NCBI RefSeq assembly: GCF_910592395.1
Contig: NC_088316.1
Coordinates: 4,528,001 to 4,592,000 of the forward strand
Reading direction: 5' to 3'
Source of the DNA: Lineus longissimus
Taxonomy: Eukaryota; Nemertea; Pilidiophora; Heteronemertea; Lineidae
Length of the DNA stretch: 64,000 bases
The first letter of the stretch is position 1. Each line of letters starts with the position of its first letter. A program made the position numbers and the translations under genes. Of this stretch, positions 1 through 12,243 are shown in pieces. Under the pieces are notes generated by a model, which worked only from the letters and a program-made list of their open reading frames with translations, had not been told where the DNA came from and did not search any database.

Positions 1-1320
1 ACATTACTCTTTGGTTCACCCCCTTGCCTGGTATTCATTTTTGCATTTATTTGGTAATCTCACTCTTTTTATGATTTATCATGCACTTGTGGATGCACTT
101 TTGTAGCTAAATCCTGTGCAAGAAATAGCTCTTTTGCAATAAACACTAACAAAGTCAGTCAGGATGACAGCAACATAGATAAAGAAAACTTTTATTCGAA
201 TTTAGATTTCGAACTTAGATAGAAGTGTTCTGATTGACAACTTCAGGCAGAATCACACTGAAACTGCCAATTTTTTATTTTGTTATTTGTGAAAATTTGT
301 TTTTTTCACCCTTTTTTGCGGATTATTATCAGCAAAATCAAAAAAATCAAATGCAAACTTTGGTGGTTTACAGTATTCAATCTGTGCTATGCATGTACAG
401 ATGCAAAGAATGCCTCTCCTTCACTTCATACTCCTCGCACAAAATGTGCTGATTTCCTGATGACCTGTCATCATTTCAACTAATCAAATAAGAAAGACTG
501 CAAATTGATTTTTTGACTCCATCACCTAGGATACGCTTGCTGGGCATGTGTTTCTACCGGGGACGTCTCTAGATGGTGACCATGGCTGTGCATAAACTGA
601 CAGCATGTTGATTGACAAATCCATCAATTTCAATCAATTTTCATTTTGCTAGAGTGGATTTTTCTTCTTCTTCACTTGAACTTTTGTCATCTAACATGTC
701 TACTGAATCTGCAGTTTCACCATTTTAATTTGCGGTTCCACAAGAGTTAACTCTTGGGAAAATTCCCCTTCATGTCTCTAAAGAAGAAAGACAATCCATC
801 ATCAGGAGCATCCCAAATTACACCAAGGATTCACATAGCTTGAGGCTGGCTGGAAAGCTGCAGCTTGGGTTTTACCTTTCGATTGCTGAGGGAGAAATAA
901 AAGCGGAAAAAACCATTAAATATTTGGTGCTATCACCAGACAAATTGAAAAGATGATTTGAAAAGATGACGCTCAGGTTCTGGGGGAGGGGGACCCCAAC
1001 ACCCTCATTCCAAGATCATACAATTGAGGCTCTCTACTGGTTTAACTTTCCAAAGTTTCTCAATCTGATGCTATGAAAGCAGCAGCTCTTGTTCAATGAA
1101 AGTTGAAACCAAGAGTTTGGTTGTGAAGAATGGTAGTGTTTTTCTTATGACCAAGACATTACCATTATCGATACAGTCAGGAACAGGATTATGTTTGCCA
1201 GGTAGGGTCTATTGTCACCAAATCCTCAAATTCATTATAACATGTGGCAAGCATGGAAGCAGCTTCACGGAACAATTGATTCTCATCAGGTAATCTGGGA
1301 GAAGGACACATCTTATAGGT
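1..1320. other. Intergenic DNA, no gene recognised
   Basis: AT-rich sequence with only short, unconvincing reading frames (the longest about 70 codons). I see no domain, splice-site pair, RNA gene or clear repeat here. Confidence 0.5.
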
Positions 1321-1324
1321 TGAT

Positions 1325-1830
1325 TGGACATGAGAGGGGATGACATTGTGCATTTCTTCCACTGAGTAGGCAGAGTGTGTCAGTATATCATATGAAGATA
1401 ATGACTCAAAATAGCATACAAGTCTAAATAACTTCAAGAGAGCTGATCTGATGGGTTGGTTGGTTTTGAGAGGGGTTATGACAATGTGCATTTCTCCCAC
1501 AGGGAGAGTGTGTCGTTGTATCAAAGAGAGAGGATTTGACCAGGTACTTGTCTTCCACTGAGTTGGCAGAGTGTGTCAGTATATCAAATAGAGATATAGA
1601 CTATACGAATATACAACGAATATAATGTCCAAGGAATTTCAAGGGATCAACATATCATAGGTTGTTGGTTTATATAAGAGGGGATATAACAATGTGCATT
1701 TCTTTCACAGAGTTGGCAAAGTTTTTTTAGTGTCAAGTCAAAGGCATATCAAGGAATAACACATTACACGCATTGTTTTTGAGAGTGGTTATGACAATGT
1801 ACATTTCTACCACAAGCAAAGTCTCTCCAT
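1325..1830. repeat. Diverged tandem repeat, unit about 105-155 bp
   Basis: A block containing GACAATGTGCATTTCT, a run of C-rich or A-rich bases and then GGCAGAGTGTGTCAGTATATCA recurs near positions 1330, 1470, 1675 and 1781, with a partial copy near 1550. The copies differ by substitutions and small indels, so this is an old tandem or locally duplicated repeat. Short reading frames in it repeat the same peptide pieces and are not genes. Confidence 0.7.
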
Positions 1831-2230
1831 TCGATTTTTGAATGGAAACACCTGAAGAAATTTCGTATAATCTGCCAAATGAGTATATCAAACATTTTAA
1901 TATTCTTGTGAATTGCAAAAATAAATAGGTGCAAAACAGTCTTGAATATACTTTCAAAGATAAATAGCATAAGAAGTATCATAAAGCCAATGACATAATT
2001 TAGCAAAGAATTGACTACAAAAATATACCTACTTTATTTCCTGATTCTGAGAAGATATATCCACTTCATAGAAAACATATCCCAAATTCAGTGAGCAAGA
2101 TCCAAAGTTAGTCCACTGAACAGTATCATAGCACAAACTTTACTAATTTGAAGAAAGTCAAACACTAAACTAAATATCCACAAGTTTTGATATTCTAGAC
2201 TGTTACGATGATAAATCTACACTAAGCGCA

Positions 2231-2880
2231 TAGAAACGGCTTGAAATATCTGAATATCACGACAGAACGAACAGCAGCGGGTTGTCACTGTCACACCCGA
2301 GTGCGGCCCATCCGAGCAGAAATCTTGACCTTGGTCAAAACAGACAGTTCAGATTACTGGAGATGTTAAGTCAACCGGGCTACAATTAAAGGGCGCTGAA
2401 GCAAAACCACTTGGCCACCTCCTGCATACGGAACCTAGAATTATCCACTCGGTTTAATTTACCGTAAATCTGGCGAAAAAGATCCTACAGAATATATGTC
2501 GATTTGGACACAAAAGTATTTTTTTGAATAATAAACCGAGCTGTCACTTAATTTTATTGGTATTCCTTTGAATTATGGTGCACTGTACACATGTGTGCGA
2601 TATAGTTCCGTATAAACGCACTATGACTGCAGCATCAGCACAAACCATTCAAACTCGCTGCATCACGCGAGGCATTTAACTCCGCAGCCCAACCACGAGT
2701 GCAATTGGTCGACTCGGTCGTATATCGCACCGAGGAGTCGCGCGGTGCAAAAATTGATCTCGTTCCGTAGCCAATCAGCAGTAATATGCTTTAGCGTGGC
2801 GAACTGGAAAATTGCCGCAGTGAACAAGACGAGGCAAGATGCACGAATTAGCACGGGCATGATGGACAGTTTGCATAAAA
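2231..2880. promoter_or_regulatory. CpG-rich patch, possible promoter/first-exon region
   Basis: CG dinucleotides are much denser here than in the surrounding AT-rich DNA (many between 2260-2350 and 2650-2830). In invertebrates with mosaic methylation such patches often mark promoters or conserved exons. It overlaps a candidate minus-strand first exon at 2663-2860. On the minus strand an octamer-like TATGCAAA lies about 20 bp before that exon's ATG. The regulatory role is inference only. Confidence 0.3.
2663..2860 (-). CDS. Candidate first exon of a secreted or membrane protein
   Basis: The frame begins with ATG at 2860-2858 and runs 65 codons to TGA. The first about 22 residues form a hydrophobic stretch (MPVLIRASCLVLFTAAIF) that could be a signal peptide or signal anchor. 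The rest is amphipathic with cysteines near residues 38, 59 and 63. Codons are GC-rich and CpG-rich compared with the neighbourhood, which argues against a chance frame. A possible splice donor (TCG|GTGCGA) lies at 2731/2730, so the true exon may end there and the product may continue in an unseen exon. No family is recognised. It may also simply be a chance frame in a CpG-rich promoter. Confidence 0.3.
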   Translation of the reverse strand: MPVLIRASCLVLFTAAIFQFATLKHITADWLRNEINFCTARLLGAIYDRVDQLHSWLGCGVKCLA

Positions 2881-3790
2881 TCCTAGAGGCAAGAGCTTAA
2901 GAAAACAAAGCGATGTCATCATTTGAGCACGGACAATAGGTTCGGACACTTGAGTTTCATTATGGCCATTGGCGGACAGCAATCCTGTTTGTTTAGGTAT
3001 CTTTGGAGTGATTCACCAGAGGTGTTTGGACGGAACTGCCCGCTATCTTTTTCTGTTTCTTTTGATCAAACCTTTTTACCTCTTCATTTGTGTTATTAGA
3101 GACGGCATCCCCGAAAGGAAAATATGAATGTGAGCGTTTAGGAGGCATTATGCACTCTTAGGTGTCCTTTTAAAAGTCTCATATTGTCAAATCACCAGGT
3201 GAAATGTACTTAAGTACTTTTCAGTCATATTGTTCTGAATCTGGGAATGATACCAAGCTCATGTTTAATTCAACAATATCAGCCATCACACTTTTATCAA
3301 CAAAGTTCCTGAAGCCCCCCCCCAATATCGGTTCCGTAACCTTTAATGAATACGAACCCAGCGATGACTGGTTTGACCCGTAGACAGGATATCTTTATTT
3401 CATATCTACAGCAAGTATAATCACAAGTTGCAGTGACAAAATCACTTTTTTTGAGTGGCGCTTAATGTTCAGAATGTATATGTGTCGAAACATCATTTCA
3501 AGCCCTTAGTTTATCATGCGGCCTAGTCACGACAACTAGAGCAAGTTCATTCTACGAGAGGATATTCAAATTAAAAGTATTAAACTGTCTATGAAGAAAA
3601 TCGAATATCTCTCGATGTCACTATAAAGGGATTAATGTATCTTCTTGAAAGTGTTGAAAAGGTTAATTCTCTTGCTCACATACAAGGTCAGAATGCGATA
3701 CGTGATAGACAGTCTTACCCCAACCAATTAATGTGGGGTTACATCAACTCTGACAGATAGAATCCTATCATGCGTCGAGGGAATTACTCT
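2881..3790. other. Intergenic DNA, nothing recognised
   Basis: No convincing reading frame. There is a C-run near 3317-3326. No repeat, RNA or regulatory structure is visible. Confidence 0.45.
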
Positions 3791-3795
3791 GCCGA

Positions 3796-4115
3796 GTCAT
3801 CTGATAGCAACTTGAGAGAACGCTCCCAGGATCAATGCTTTAATCACATTGAAACTGAATTGAAGTTTTTCTGTAGTTTTAACATGTTTAAGATGTTGAG
3901 GTTTGCTTCCTTGGGCAGGGTACTTACTTCAATCAAGTCATCTGATAGGAACTTGTGAGAACGCTCACAAGACCAGTGCTTCAATCAATTGGAAACTGAA
4001 TTGAAGTTTTAAGACATTGAGGTTTGCTTCCTTTGGCAAAAAGCACTTATTTTGTCTTGTCATCTGATAGCAACTGGATCAATGCTCTAATCAAATCTAA
4101 TTGAAGTTTTTTTCC
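3796..4115. repeat. Three-copy tandem repeat, unit about 120-140 bp
   Basis: GTCATCTGATAGSAACT begins copies at 3796, 3937 and 4059. Each is followed by a block with GATCAATGCTTTAATCA, TTGAAGTTTT and GAGGTTTGCTTCCTTTGG. The third copy is shorter. Spacing is 141 then 122 bp. The 62-codon plus-strand frame here lies inside the repeat and is not a gene. Confidence 0.8.
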
Positions 4116-4804
4116 ATAGTTTTCTGACGTGGACATTTGTTTTCTTTGGTGAGCAACTTAACCACAATCTCTCAAGTTTTCAAGTCAAGTGCTATTATTG
4201 GTTTCCTCCATATCAATGCGATTGTTCCCTAACATAACCAACCATAATGTGTGTAATTACGACCACAATGGTCATACGACTAGCAATTGTGGTCAAAGGC
4301 GAGGTGAATACTGATCAAATTCAGCCCAGGGTAACAGCAGCTGGTACAGGGAATCACTGGGATTATGCCTCAAGGATATTGTAACCCAAGGAAACATTTG
4401 CAGCATTTTTCTTCAGTTTTGTGAAATCGTAAGTTTAGCATACTTTTAATCTAGCACTTTGACACCACCCAAGAGTAAATTTGATTAAATTTTCCTTTTC
4501 ATGGTCATTTATGTTTGAGATTATCTGTAAACGCAAAATGTGTGAAAATAAAAGGCATGCAAATATTTCAGGTTTATGTTGTACAACAAGCGTACAGCCC
4601 GACTATCAAAAGAAAGAAGAGTGCAGAGAGTGCAATCCCGACTTAGAGGTTGTGGGCTCTAATACAGAATTCACAACATGGCTTGGATGCAGCGGTCAAT
4701 GTAGAACCTCTTTCCCCGTTAAACAACCACTTTCACTGCATCAGCTTTTTCAAGGCCTACTCCGTTCATCCAAAATAACTTGAAAAGTGCTAAATGCTAA
4801 ACGC

Positions 4805-4915
4805 TATTGTGGAGACAGATATACGACTATTAAACACCAAATTTCAGCAAACATGCATGCATTATAACTGCACAACGGCATTCCATATTTCAATTTTCCT
4901 GATCCACCAGTAAAA
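4805..4915. repeat. Dispersed repeat, copy 1 (partner near 53.2 kb)
   Basis: The stretch with GACAGATATAC, AATTTCAGCA, ATGCATGCATTATAA and CATTTC...TTTTCCTGA resembles 53215-53350 in the same order and orientation. The match is diverged, so this is an old dispersed repeat of unknown class. The flanking 4116-5239 otherwise shows nothing I can interpret. Confidence 0.4.
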
Positions 4916-5239
4916 ACACCGTACCCCACAAAAGGTAAGTCAGACTGTGCCACGTTTCAGTCAAACATCCATCCCTTTTTTATCTGTCAACTAACTTTTC
5001 TGTCAATCAACTTGTCAGCCATTGAAAAGATGCATGGGAATGTACCAGGTGAAACCATTTCCAATGCTGCAAAATGTCCACTTTTTCTATTACTTTTCAT
5101 CGACTGACTCGATTATTGAACACTAGTGTTTACTTCTCGAACGTAAAGATGACATCATCATTACACATTTTTTTACATTATCTGACAACGTCTTCGATGC
5201 AAAAAGGTGCATTATGGTTAAGTGGGCATGTCCGATGTA

Positions 5240-5482
5240 GACTCTCAGTAAGAGAGCAAATGTGGGCATGTTACATTCTCCATTGCAGAGTCCTCTTAGT
5301 GAAGCGAGCAAAAAATGTGGGTCTGTTAAATTTCTCCATTGATGAGTCCTCTTAGTAAAAGGGTAAATGTGGGCAGAGTCCTCTCAGTAAGAGAGGAAAT
5401 GTGGGAATGTTACATTTCTCCATTGCAGAGTCCTCTCAGTACGAGAGCAAATGTGGGCTGTTTCACATCTCCATTGCAGAGT
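5240..5482. repeat. Tandem repeat, unit about 50 bp, 5 copies
   Basis: The core GAGTCCTCTCAGTAAGAG, followed by GCAAATGTGGG, a variable ATGTTACATT and TCTCCATTGCA, recurs at about 5241, 5289, 5343, 5377 and 5427, with a fragment at 5478. The fourth copy is truncated. Frames on both strands in this block reflect the repeat. Confidence 0.85.
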
Positions 5483-5510
5483 TAATGAATGTATCTAGCT
5501 ACAGTCCAAC

Positions 5511-5726
5511 TCACAATTGACATCCCTTAGATTGCATCTGTGGCAGGTCAGTAGCACATCACTGAAACGCTACCCAGCACGTAAGTCGTGGGGATCATGC
5601 ACAACATGCGCTTTGCATAAGCACATCACTGGCCCGACAGTGAAGCACAACTCAGCGTGCAACTCCTGCAAAGGTGGTGTGTAACTGATGCGAAGCTGAT
5701 GGGATGTAAATTGTGACTTGGACTGT
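5511..5726. mobile_element. Short inverted-repeat element (MITE-like), 216 bp
   Basis: The ends are inverted copies: the left end starts ACAGTCCAACTCACAATT and the right end is the complement of ACAGTCCAAGTCACAATT, each followed by GACATCCC or TACATCCC. About 25 of 27 bp pair. There is no coding capacity. A further copy of the same terminus is at 22600-22624. No target duplication is certain; CTAGC occurs close to both ends. Confidence 0.7.
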
Positions 5727-6487
5727 AAACTAGCGCTAATACTAGGGCAAGCAAAGGATCTCATCCAAGTGAGTGATTTGATTAGCTAGTGACAGACCTC
5801 TATTCTGGGTGATGTGTTACTAAACTGCATACCCAACGGTAAAAATTCTGGATAAGATAAGATGCATATAAAAGTCTTAAAAATTATTTTTCTAGCTTTC
5901 AACAACATGTTTCATACTTCAACCCACCACTGACACAATTCTCAAGACAGAAAACAACAAATAAGCCATCTACAGTCATGTCATTCCAATACGGTTCAGG
6001 CAAATCTGCTTTGCCCATCAGCAACACTCACTAAGGGAATTTTCACTTAAAAATCAATTTGCCTTAGCACAGTGGTGAAAGCTTTTAAATGGTACTGCCT
6101 AGCTTGACTTTTGACTGAGTCACTTACAATACAGCAGTCTCTCAGTGTTTTTAGCCCCCTGTCCTTTGGTAGGGGATCGATACTGTATTGCTCACTTGGC
6201 ATAAACTCACAAACTTAAAGGTTTTGGGATCAGTATCTGACAGATTATGTAGCTTTTTTAAACCCAAAGGTCCCCAGCTCAATAAGTTTCTTCTCTGCAG
6301 TCCTTGTGTAAGCTTAATATATATTGTGAGCAGACTGAAGCCAGAAATAAAAAGTTCAATTCTAACATCACACTAAAGAGTTGTAACGATAGGCCTGCCT
6401 AAAATTCACAAGCCCTGTCCACAACACTGGCAAAAAGTATTATTAAAGAATTGAAAAAAATTATTAAAGATTAGCATAAGTGTGACA
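5727..6487. other. Intergenic DNA, nothing recognised
   Basis: No convincing frame, repeat or RNA gene is seen. Several A/T-rich tracts are present. Confidence 0.4.
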
Positions 6488-7100
6488 CTAGAAGTAGTGG
6501 CACAGCAGGTGAATAATCCTCCTGGCCAGGTAAATGACACACCCAAGCTCTCCCTTTAAGGAATAGTCCAAGCTAGTGGTCTTCGGTTGTCTAATCAAGA
6601 CTGATTGGGAAGACCGAAAATGCAGACTAAAACCTGAGGCGCTTTGGCGAGACTTTGAGGTGTAAGTTGCAGCCAAGGCCTTTTAGAATATTCAATAACA
6701 CTACCCTTTCCACCACCAGTAGAGGACTGAAGTGCACAGTCATGACTTAGAATTCCACGACCTGCAACTGATTCCAACTGGAATAACACCAGATTCTCCT
6801 AATGAAACCTCAAGGACAGATGACGAAGTGCCATGAAAAATAGCACAGCATAATGGTTTTCTACCATTTGCTATCTTTGCAATCGCATACTTAGTCATTC
6901 CCGTACAATCACCACTTACATTTTTCATCTTGATGAATAATTGAAGCTCTTGCCATTATGGAAATGCAACAAAGACCCAGGGATGGTAAAATAACTCGGA
7001 AGAGGTTTTTTTTATCATCTGGCTGATGGTAGATCAAATTTATTTTTTGAGAGAGTACAGTTAGAGAAGCATCTTCAAAAGTTGTAACAAGCTCCTCCAT
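6488..7100 (-). pseudogene. Chain of overlapping minus-strand frames, possible decayed gene
   Basis: Four minus-strand frames follow one another with small overlaps: 7100-6909, 6928-6740, 6789-6595 and 6676-6488. The first starts at an ATG preceded by CACCACCG and runs 63 codons; near its end it crosses AAT|GTAAGT, a perfect donor. The second and third have peptide composition unlike random AT-rich DNA (for example GESGVIPVGIS and SSTGGGKGSVIEY). This is what a single coding sequence broken by frameshifts would look like. No family is recognised. A chance arrangement, or a first exon ending at the donor at about 6915, is also possible. Confidence 0.2.
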
Positions 7101-8230
7101 CGGTGGTGCCCTACTGGTTTAGATTTGTTCTCTCCAAGATCCAAAATGAAAAGACAGGGGACCATTATAGTGCTCACCTCACCGTACAGATATTTAGTAG
7201 ACAATTCAACCCAACTATGGTCAGACATTTGGTACACATGAACCTATAGTCAGGTGATCCTTGCCTGTCTGTTTTCATAACAGTACAGTGGATCGTTGGT
7301 CTACTTTGTGGATGACCTGCCCTTCCTCACTTACATCAAAATCTGTGTGCCACTAATCCTGCGGCTGGTCTGCGGGCCATCTCATCCCATGCTTGACCTA
7401 CCTCTGATCTCATTCATCACAACCTCCGCCCACCTTTATCCTACCAAAACCCTCAGGGATGACCTAAATGGTGAAATGAACACGTGGATTTGACGGAGCA
7501 GAACGATGTGTTGTGACTAATCGCTTGTATTCGGGTAGCTATGTTGAGACATCCATGTTATTCTGTGCTGTATGGAGGACTTATTACTTATGACCTCAGA
7601 AAATTTGCATTGGTAATTGGACAAATCACAGAAAACGCAAATGCTGGCAATCAGAGAAAACACCACCCCATCACTCCTACACTGTGACTGAAAAGACAAT
7701 AGAGATACTAGAGGGGAGACTTATTAACGGTGCCAGCACCATGGTTTGAGGAGTTTATCCCATATTCAGCAGCACTGATGACCCAAGTCCACCGCACTCA
7801 GTATCAACTGGCTGGCAAGTGGGAGTCAACTTAAGGGTTCACCAAACTTGAAATCCTCAAGCAATACGAAATCTTTCAAAACAAAATGAATACCAATTTC
7901 AAGTGTGGGAGTCTGTTCTTTGTTTTCCAGAGAACAGCCTCCCTTGTTTTAAATGGGCACTTAATTCGTTTTGAAGGTGCTCTTTCAAGTTCCAGCCTAT
8001 GGTCAACCGTAAATGACAACAAAATGCCATCAAGATAGGAAAACTGAAAACTGGAAACAAAGACAAAAATTGCAGAAGTAGATGTGAAACATACCACCAT
8101 GCCATTACAATAACCACAAAAATATCTTTGGGATGCTGTGTTTACACTGGGAAATATGTTTCACAGAACCCAATGATCAAATGTCATTGAATCACGAGTG
8201 CTGAAAGCAGGGCTGGGTCAGAAAAAGGGT
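7101..8230. other. Intergenic DNA, nothing recognised
   Basis: Only short frames are present. A hydrophobic minus-strand frame at 7899-8117 lacks any supporting splice or domain signal. Confidence 0.4.
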
Positions 8231-8234
8231 TCGT

Positions 8235-8485
8235 TGAGTGAAATCGACTGGAAATGCCCTGGGGAATACAGCATAAACTGTTCCATGACCCAGAATTAAA
8301 GATGCGTTGTCAAGGATGTCAGAATGGCAAATGCAGACACAAGACACTTCCCTAACATGCATGCTGAAGGGTCTAAAGAGAAGGGTCAGCTTAAGGGTCT
8401 GTCAAGTTATACCAACTGGAAGTGCCCAGGGGAATAAGCAGCAAAGGATTACAAGAAGAAACTGTGTCATGACCCAGAAACATGG
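8235..8485. repeat. Two-copy direct repeat, spacing about 165 bp
   Basis: ACTGGAAATGCCCTGGGGAA with downstream CATGACCCAGAA near 8249-8292 recurs as ACTGGAAGTGCCCAGGGGAA with CATGACCCAGAA near 8414-8480. The intervening sequence is diverged. Confidence 0.6.
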
Positions 8486-11130
8486 TGTAGATGAATGTTA
8501 ACGCATGATGTATTTGATGAACAAGGGAAGAGGATTTTGAGCAATGTGAGGGGATAAGGGTAAATCAGTGGAAAGAATGTGAGGGGTGAAAAGGGTTGGA
8601 CCTGCTCAATGGACACAACGAAGAAGGGTTCAAATGCAAAGTCTCCCTTGGTGTAAGGGTTTGTAATAGCTGTATTAGATTTCATAATCTGGTGACCACA
8701 GAGAGTTGCCAAGGTGGTGATGGTCATTTTGGTTCACGAGTCCACCTTGAACTTATCAGTGAGAAATCATCCACTGTATCAAACATCATTTGGTGTCCAT
8801 CCATTCAGAATGTTATACGGCAATCTCTACACTTAAGACACTGAGCTAAGAATCGGTAGCCTTATTTAAAGATGATCTTGACATAATCCCAATGTAGTGA
8901 AATGGCTGAATCTCACCCCTAGGGAGGTTACCAGCCAACCGGGTGTTGGTTTTGAATCAACTGATGTTGCTTGATTGCTTGTTTTGACACATTGACTTTG
9001 ACAACATAGTCTAGACCCAAAGCCATTTTACCACTAAGAACTAATGAAAGATACAGTATGAAGGAAAGTGATTAGAAGGGATATAGTTTGTCTGTCGGTG
9101 TACACAGAGTTTTTCCCTGGTTGCTCCACTACCCTTATTTGGGATGAAGATTTTGGGGGATGGTATTTTTTCAGGAAGTAGGGAAAGGCTGACAACCACT
9201 GTCAGGATTCAGGATAGAAACCGAAGTTGTAGTGAGATTCGGGACAAGCAGTGGATTGCATTGGGATTTGGTAAAAATCGTGACACAGCCTTTATTTGGA
9301 CAGCTTCCCCTACAGGGGATCATCCTTTGAAAGTCAATCTTCATATCTGTATCTGAAAGTCATTGGATGGATTGGGAACAACTTTTCTTTTATGCAACTT
9401 TTTAATTTTTTTTCTAGATTCATCAAATTGTTATCGTACAAATGTAACTATGTAAGTGCCATGGTGTCATCCAGCCCTATTCAGGCAGGCCACACTTAAA
9501 TTCTTCAGCCCAGACACTCCACTGACATCCAATTTTGTCAAAATCAATTGGATTAAATCTCAACTTGGGAACATATTTTGGAATTCAATCTCACACAGCG
9601 AGACCTCTCTATCCATTTCCTGAGAGTATACTTTGAGTAAGACCGCAATGTCACTTCCCATCAAATCAGATACTCTTTGATTCAAGCTTACCTCACTCAA
9701 TCGGTCTTTCAAATTTGTACAGAAAACTGTATCAATGTGTGTAAAATTGTCACCAAGAAAACATTTCTGGCAAGCACACTTTTTCGAATTTAAGCACTAT
9801 TGACGTCATTCAACAAATTGAACCATTTGCCATGTCAACTCAATTTTGATGTGTCCAAGACCTTGGCTTCAACCATGTGGTCTGGTTTCGTCACGGAGAT
9901 ACCAACTACATCTGTCAAACCAAATGCTTTCATTCTTGTGATCATAGTGGAAATATCATCTACTTGCCTGAAAGTGGCAACCCTCTAACTGATGCTCTTA
10001 CTGATGTAATGTTGAAAGTAAAGTTGTTTATATACACTGCTAGAACTTTCCTTGAACATGTTAAACAGGCATATTGTCCAAAGACGTCAGGCATCCTAAA
10101 GTCTTCCTTTGCCGCTTGTTCAACCTTCATTCTATTTCATTGGGGATAGCTGGGACGACTTTGAACAGTGAACTGACTTTGAAATCCCCCCAGAAAGATT
10201 TCATGGGGGGAGAAACATCTGTAGTGGGGTGTTCAAAAGTTACCACGCTGTTCAACGTCACCCCATGTGACGGTACTTCAGTGTACACTACAGCAATGAA
10301 CAAGCTATTCCTACCGACAAACCATGGCAGAATTGGTCATTCAAACCCAGTCAGAACTGTCAAATGGACAACACATCTGTATCATCCTTATTAGGCTTAG
10401 ATAACTTGTGTATTGCACAAAACAGATGCACTACATGCTCCTATCAACCATGTGGATTAGGTCATTAATCTAAATGTCATTTTCACACCACTACCCTTCT
10501 TGCCTCTCTGGTCATTTGAACCCATAATTACTTTATCCCGTTGGTCACGTCTGCAGCCAATACAAAACTTCTAAGATAGTCCTCAATCAGTCTGAATAAG
10601 GTTTGAAGGGCCCGTAATTCTGTCGAGAAAGGTAGGAAGCTCCTTGCAGTCTGTCCCTTGCAGGAGAAAGAGCAGCTGGCCTTCAGAAGTAGCCCCAAGT
10701 AGGCTTGGCTTGTCGTTGGTTGTGCACCTGCAAGCGACATGGTCTAATGTCCTTGAAGAACTGGTGACAAGAGTTGCTCACAAGATGCAGAAGTTCGTCC
10801 AAAAGCTTGATCTCTGACTGCGTCATATGACTAAACTAAGTGGTGGCAATTCAGTATTATTCTTGTTGCCTCTTGTTTGTCTTCAGACAAGAGAGTCCCC
10901 CTTCTAATGTTTCTCACAAAGGCTTTTCTTTATGTTTTAGAAAGTTGATATTGTTGTGCCTACTGATCAACCTGATGACCAAACATTTTTTTGTAGACAG
11001 TCATACTCACAATCTTTGAGCAGCTTATCAGTACTAAACCATTATCTTTTTTATGCCTGGTTGTGTATCCTGTTAACTTGCTGTCCTTCTGCAAGAAGCT
11101 GCTGTAAATTTTGAGTTTGTGTGAGGGGCT
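8486..11130. other. Intergenic DNA, no supported gene
   Basis: Several frames of 60-106 codons occur (for example plus-strand overlapping frames at 9800-10394). None carries a recognisable domain or a convincing exon boundary pair. The two overlapping plus frames at 9877-10149 and 10074-10394 could be a decayed coding piece, but the evidence is weak. Confidence 0.35.
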
Positions 11131-11138
11131 TCCGTAGG

Positions 11139-11330
11139 GTTTATGTTACTGGAACAGAAGTCCACAAAGAATTGGTAGCTTTAGAGTTTATGCCACTGGA
11201 ACAGATGCATACAAATAATTTGTAACTTTAGAATTTATGTCACTGGAGCAGATGTCAACAAAGAACTGGCAGATTGAGAGTTTTATGTCACTGGAGTAAA
11301 CATCAACAAAAACTGGTATGGTCAAAGGAA
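11139..11330. repeat. Tandem repeat, unit 47-48 bp, 4 copies
   Basis: TTTATGTCACTGGARCAGA followed by TGTCAACAAAGAAYTGG and a GTAGCTTTAGAG-like spacer begins at 11140, 11187, 11234 and 11282. The spacing is very regular. Confidence 0.85.
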
Positions 11331-11880
11331 GAAGGGTAACAACCACAAAAGAAAATGTAACCTAAGACCTCTGTTTAGGCTGCCCTCAATTTTAGATTCT
11401 CAGCGTTTGCTGAACACCATGATTTGCTTCTACTACACTGCTCCCTGAACGGGACAAGCACATATGCACATGCTCACAATATCAAGCTCTGAAAATGAGG
11501 GGTTTTCTGATGACCTCACCAGAAAGCACCTGCCAAGCTGTGCCCAACGTTTCCTTGTGATGACCAATTCTTCTGCTAAAAGAAAACAACAAGATTTTCT
11601 GCCAATTAGGAAATGGATTATTTGTCATCAACACTACAAAAGAAGCAGGCTACAATCTTGATCCAGAAAAAAGGGCAAGACTACTGCCAAAAGTGATGGC
11701 TGGACCGGAAGTGATGAAAAAGAGGGGGAAATGGTATTTTTCAAGATCCTGGGATTCTCCCAAGTTGACTTTCCAACTTTGATAAGGAGTTCAGCGTTCT
11801 TCCCATGTGAAGTTATCAATTTTGCACAGTATTCATCTCTGTATAATCGGTAGGGGTAGGGGTTGGGGTTTGGTTCCCCT

Positions 11881-11900
11881 CGGGGGGGGGGGGGGGAGGG
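11881..11900. repeat. Poly-G run
   Basis: An almost pure G tract (about 15 G, then A, then GGG) follows a GGGGTAGGGGTTGGGG-like purine stretch. It is a homopolymer that may be length-variable and error-prone in assembly. Confidence 0.8.
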
Positions 11901-12243
11901 GCTTTAAATTTGACCACAAAAATGCCCTTCCCTGAATAACATCGTAAAATTTCAAAATTGATTATGAATTGTAGTTAGTGCAAAACATTCCATCGATTTC
12001 CATTTTCAACCGAGCACTTTCTTACGGGATCGATATACATGTACCAGAACAATACTCTATGACTCAATCCGTTGTCTAATCCAGACAAGGAAATCATCGC
12101 CACTTTATCAATAAGGCGTGGAAACACAACCCCTGTCCAGGATCTACCAGAGACTGAAACATGATATCACACTTTTATTCATTAATTATTAATGCAGATT
12201 AATTATAATAGTGATGGAACTGCTTTACTTGGAGAGATAATTG

